In this document: in pieces, positions 5,980-6,139 of the stretch
Numbering within the stretch: position 1 is the first letter of the stretch
How the letters are laid out: each line of letters begins with the position of its first letter
Assembly: GCA_016550485.1 (NCBI GenBank)
Contig: JABXGV010000239.1
Coordinates: forward strand, 1 to 6,139
Reading direction: 5' to 3'
Length of the DNA stretch: 6,139 bases
Source of the DNA: an archaeon
GTDB taxonomy: Archaea > Asgardarchaeota > Hermodarchaeia > Hermodarchaeales > Hermodarchaeaceae
Notes under the pieces: model-generated
Database searches by the model: none
Seen by the model: the letters and a program-made list of their open reading frames with translations, nothing else
Told to the model about the DNA's origin: nothing
Program-made: the position numbers and the translations under genes

Positions 5980-6138
5980 CTGCCCGGGGTGGTAGAGGTA
6001 GCCCATGGCATTGCCAGGGGCTAGGGACTTCTTGACCGACATTGGAGGGGTAGTCCTTGGGGGGGCGATGCGGTCGCCCCGCTTCCACTTTTGGTTCCGC
6101 TCCCGCTTTTCGAAACAGCACTCCTTGGCTCTCGTATA
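5959..6138 (-). CDS. C-terminal end of an unrecognised basic, cysteine-containing protein (partial)
   Basis: A minus-strand frame enters from the right edge and runs 59 codons to a TAG at 5959-5961. I do not recognise it. It is rich in Lys and Arg (for example KECCFEKRERNQKWKRGDR near the edge), has a proline-rich middle (APPRTTPPMSVKK) and ends GYLYHPGQKCRKYC, a CxxxC pair at the very C-terminus that, with the upstream CC, could bind metal or nucleic acid. By hand count 45 of 59 codons end in G or C, similar to the real genes here, which supports coding. A competing minus-strand frame over the same DNA (5909-6121, 70 codons from a GTG) has a less protein-like composition. The 51 bases between the speA stop and this stop hold part of the hairpin. 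Being only 59 codons at an edge, it is a moderate call. Confidence 0.5.
   Translation of the reverse strand, partial: YTRAKECCFEKRERNQKWKRGDRIAPPRTTPPMSVKKSLAPGNAMGYLYHPGQKCRKYC
6062..6080. other. Strong GC hairpin inside the edge ORF
   Basis: GGGGCGA (6062-6068) and TCGCCCC (6074-6080) form a perfect 7-base stem with loop TGCGG. It lies inside the partial minus-strand ORF, where it encodes part of the basic stretch around WKRGDRIAPP. It may just reflect GC-rich codons; if the ORF is not real, it would be a sign of a structured RNA. Confidence 0.3.
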
Positions 6139-6139
6139 G

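Noticed and set aside
5909..6121. Minus-strand frame of 70 codons at the right end
   Set aside because: It overlaps the 59-codon edge frame and would run nearly into the speA stop. Its composition looks less protein-like and it runs through the hairpin. It is kept only as the alternative to the edge ORF.
1..6139. Mobile element, CRISPR array, tRNA, rRNA or defence/conflict system
   Set aside because: I found no transposase, terminal repeats, spacer-like repeats, cloverleaf or rRNA segment; the only repeats are the in-frame LRR units.

Overview
The window is a moderately GC-rich, gene-dense stretch with GTG and ATG starts and little intergenic DNA. The best hint to its source is the first gene: a leucine-rich-repeat protein whose 24-residue units begin with LDLSPL, a repeat style I associate with Asgard archaea (Thor-, Heimdall- and Loki-type genomes). 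TATA-like boxes about 28-34 bases ahead of a start that lacks a Shine-Dalgarno site fit an archaeon. This is inference. The metabolic genes also have close bacterial relatives, so a bacterial source is not excluded.

Layout: (1) 2-745 (+), LRR protein with eight tandem repeats, possibly cut at the left edge. (2) 806-1681 (+), PfkB/ribokinase-family sugar or nucleoside kinase, followed after 17 bases by (3) 1699-3012 (+), an OFA-family (oxalate/formate-antiporter-like) major facilitator transporter; these two look like an operon. (4) 3009-3878 (-), a metallo-beta-lactamase-fold hydrolase of the ElaC/RNase Z-like group, convergent with the transporter and sharing its stop bases. (5) 3879-4107, a divergent intergenic region with candidate promoters for both neighbours and a perfect 5+3+5 palindrome. 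(6) 4108-5907 (+), a complete PLP-dependent arginine decarboxylase of the SpeA type, preceded by a clear AAGGTGA ribosome binding site. (7) 5959-6138 (-), the likely C-terminal end of a basic, cysteine-containing protein that enters from beyond the right edge, with a hairpin over its stop.

How the genes work together: the kinase and transporter could form a small uptake-and-phosphorylation or uptake-and-metabolism unit, but OFA carriers usually move carboxylates, so a shared substrate is not shown. SpeA makes agmatine from arginine for polyamines and, in archaea, for agmatidine in tRNA-Ile2. The hydrolase and LRR protein have no evident link to these. I see no mobile element, CRISPR array, tRNA, rRNA or recognisable defence system. 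The points most worth checking are the bacterial-type SpeA in a probably archaeal setting, the sharp change of C/G skew inside speA, the near-identical DNA repeats in the LRR gene, and the uncharacterised edge ORF.
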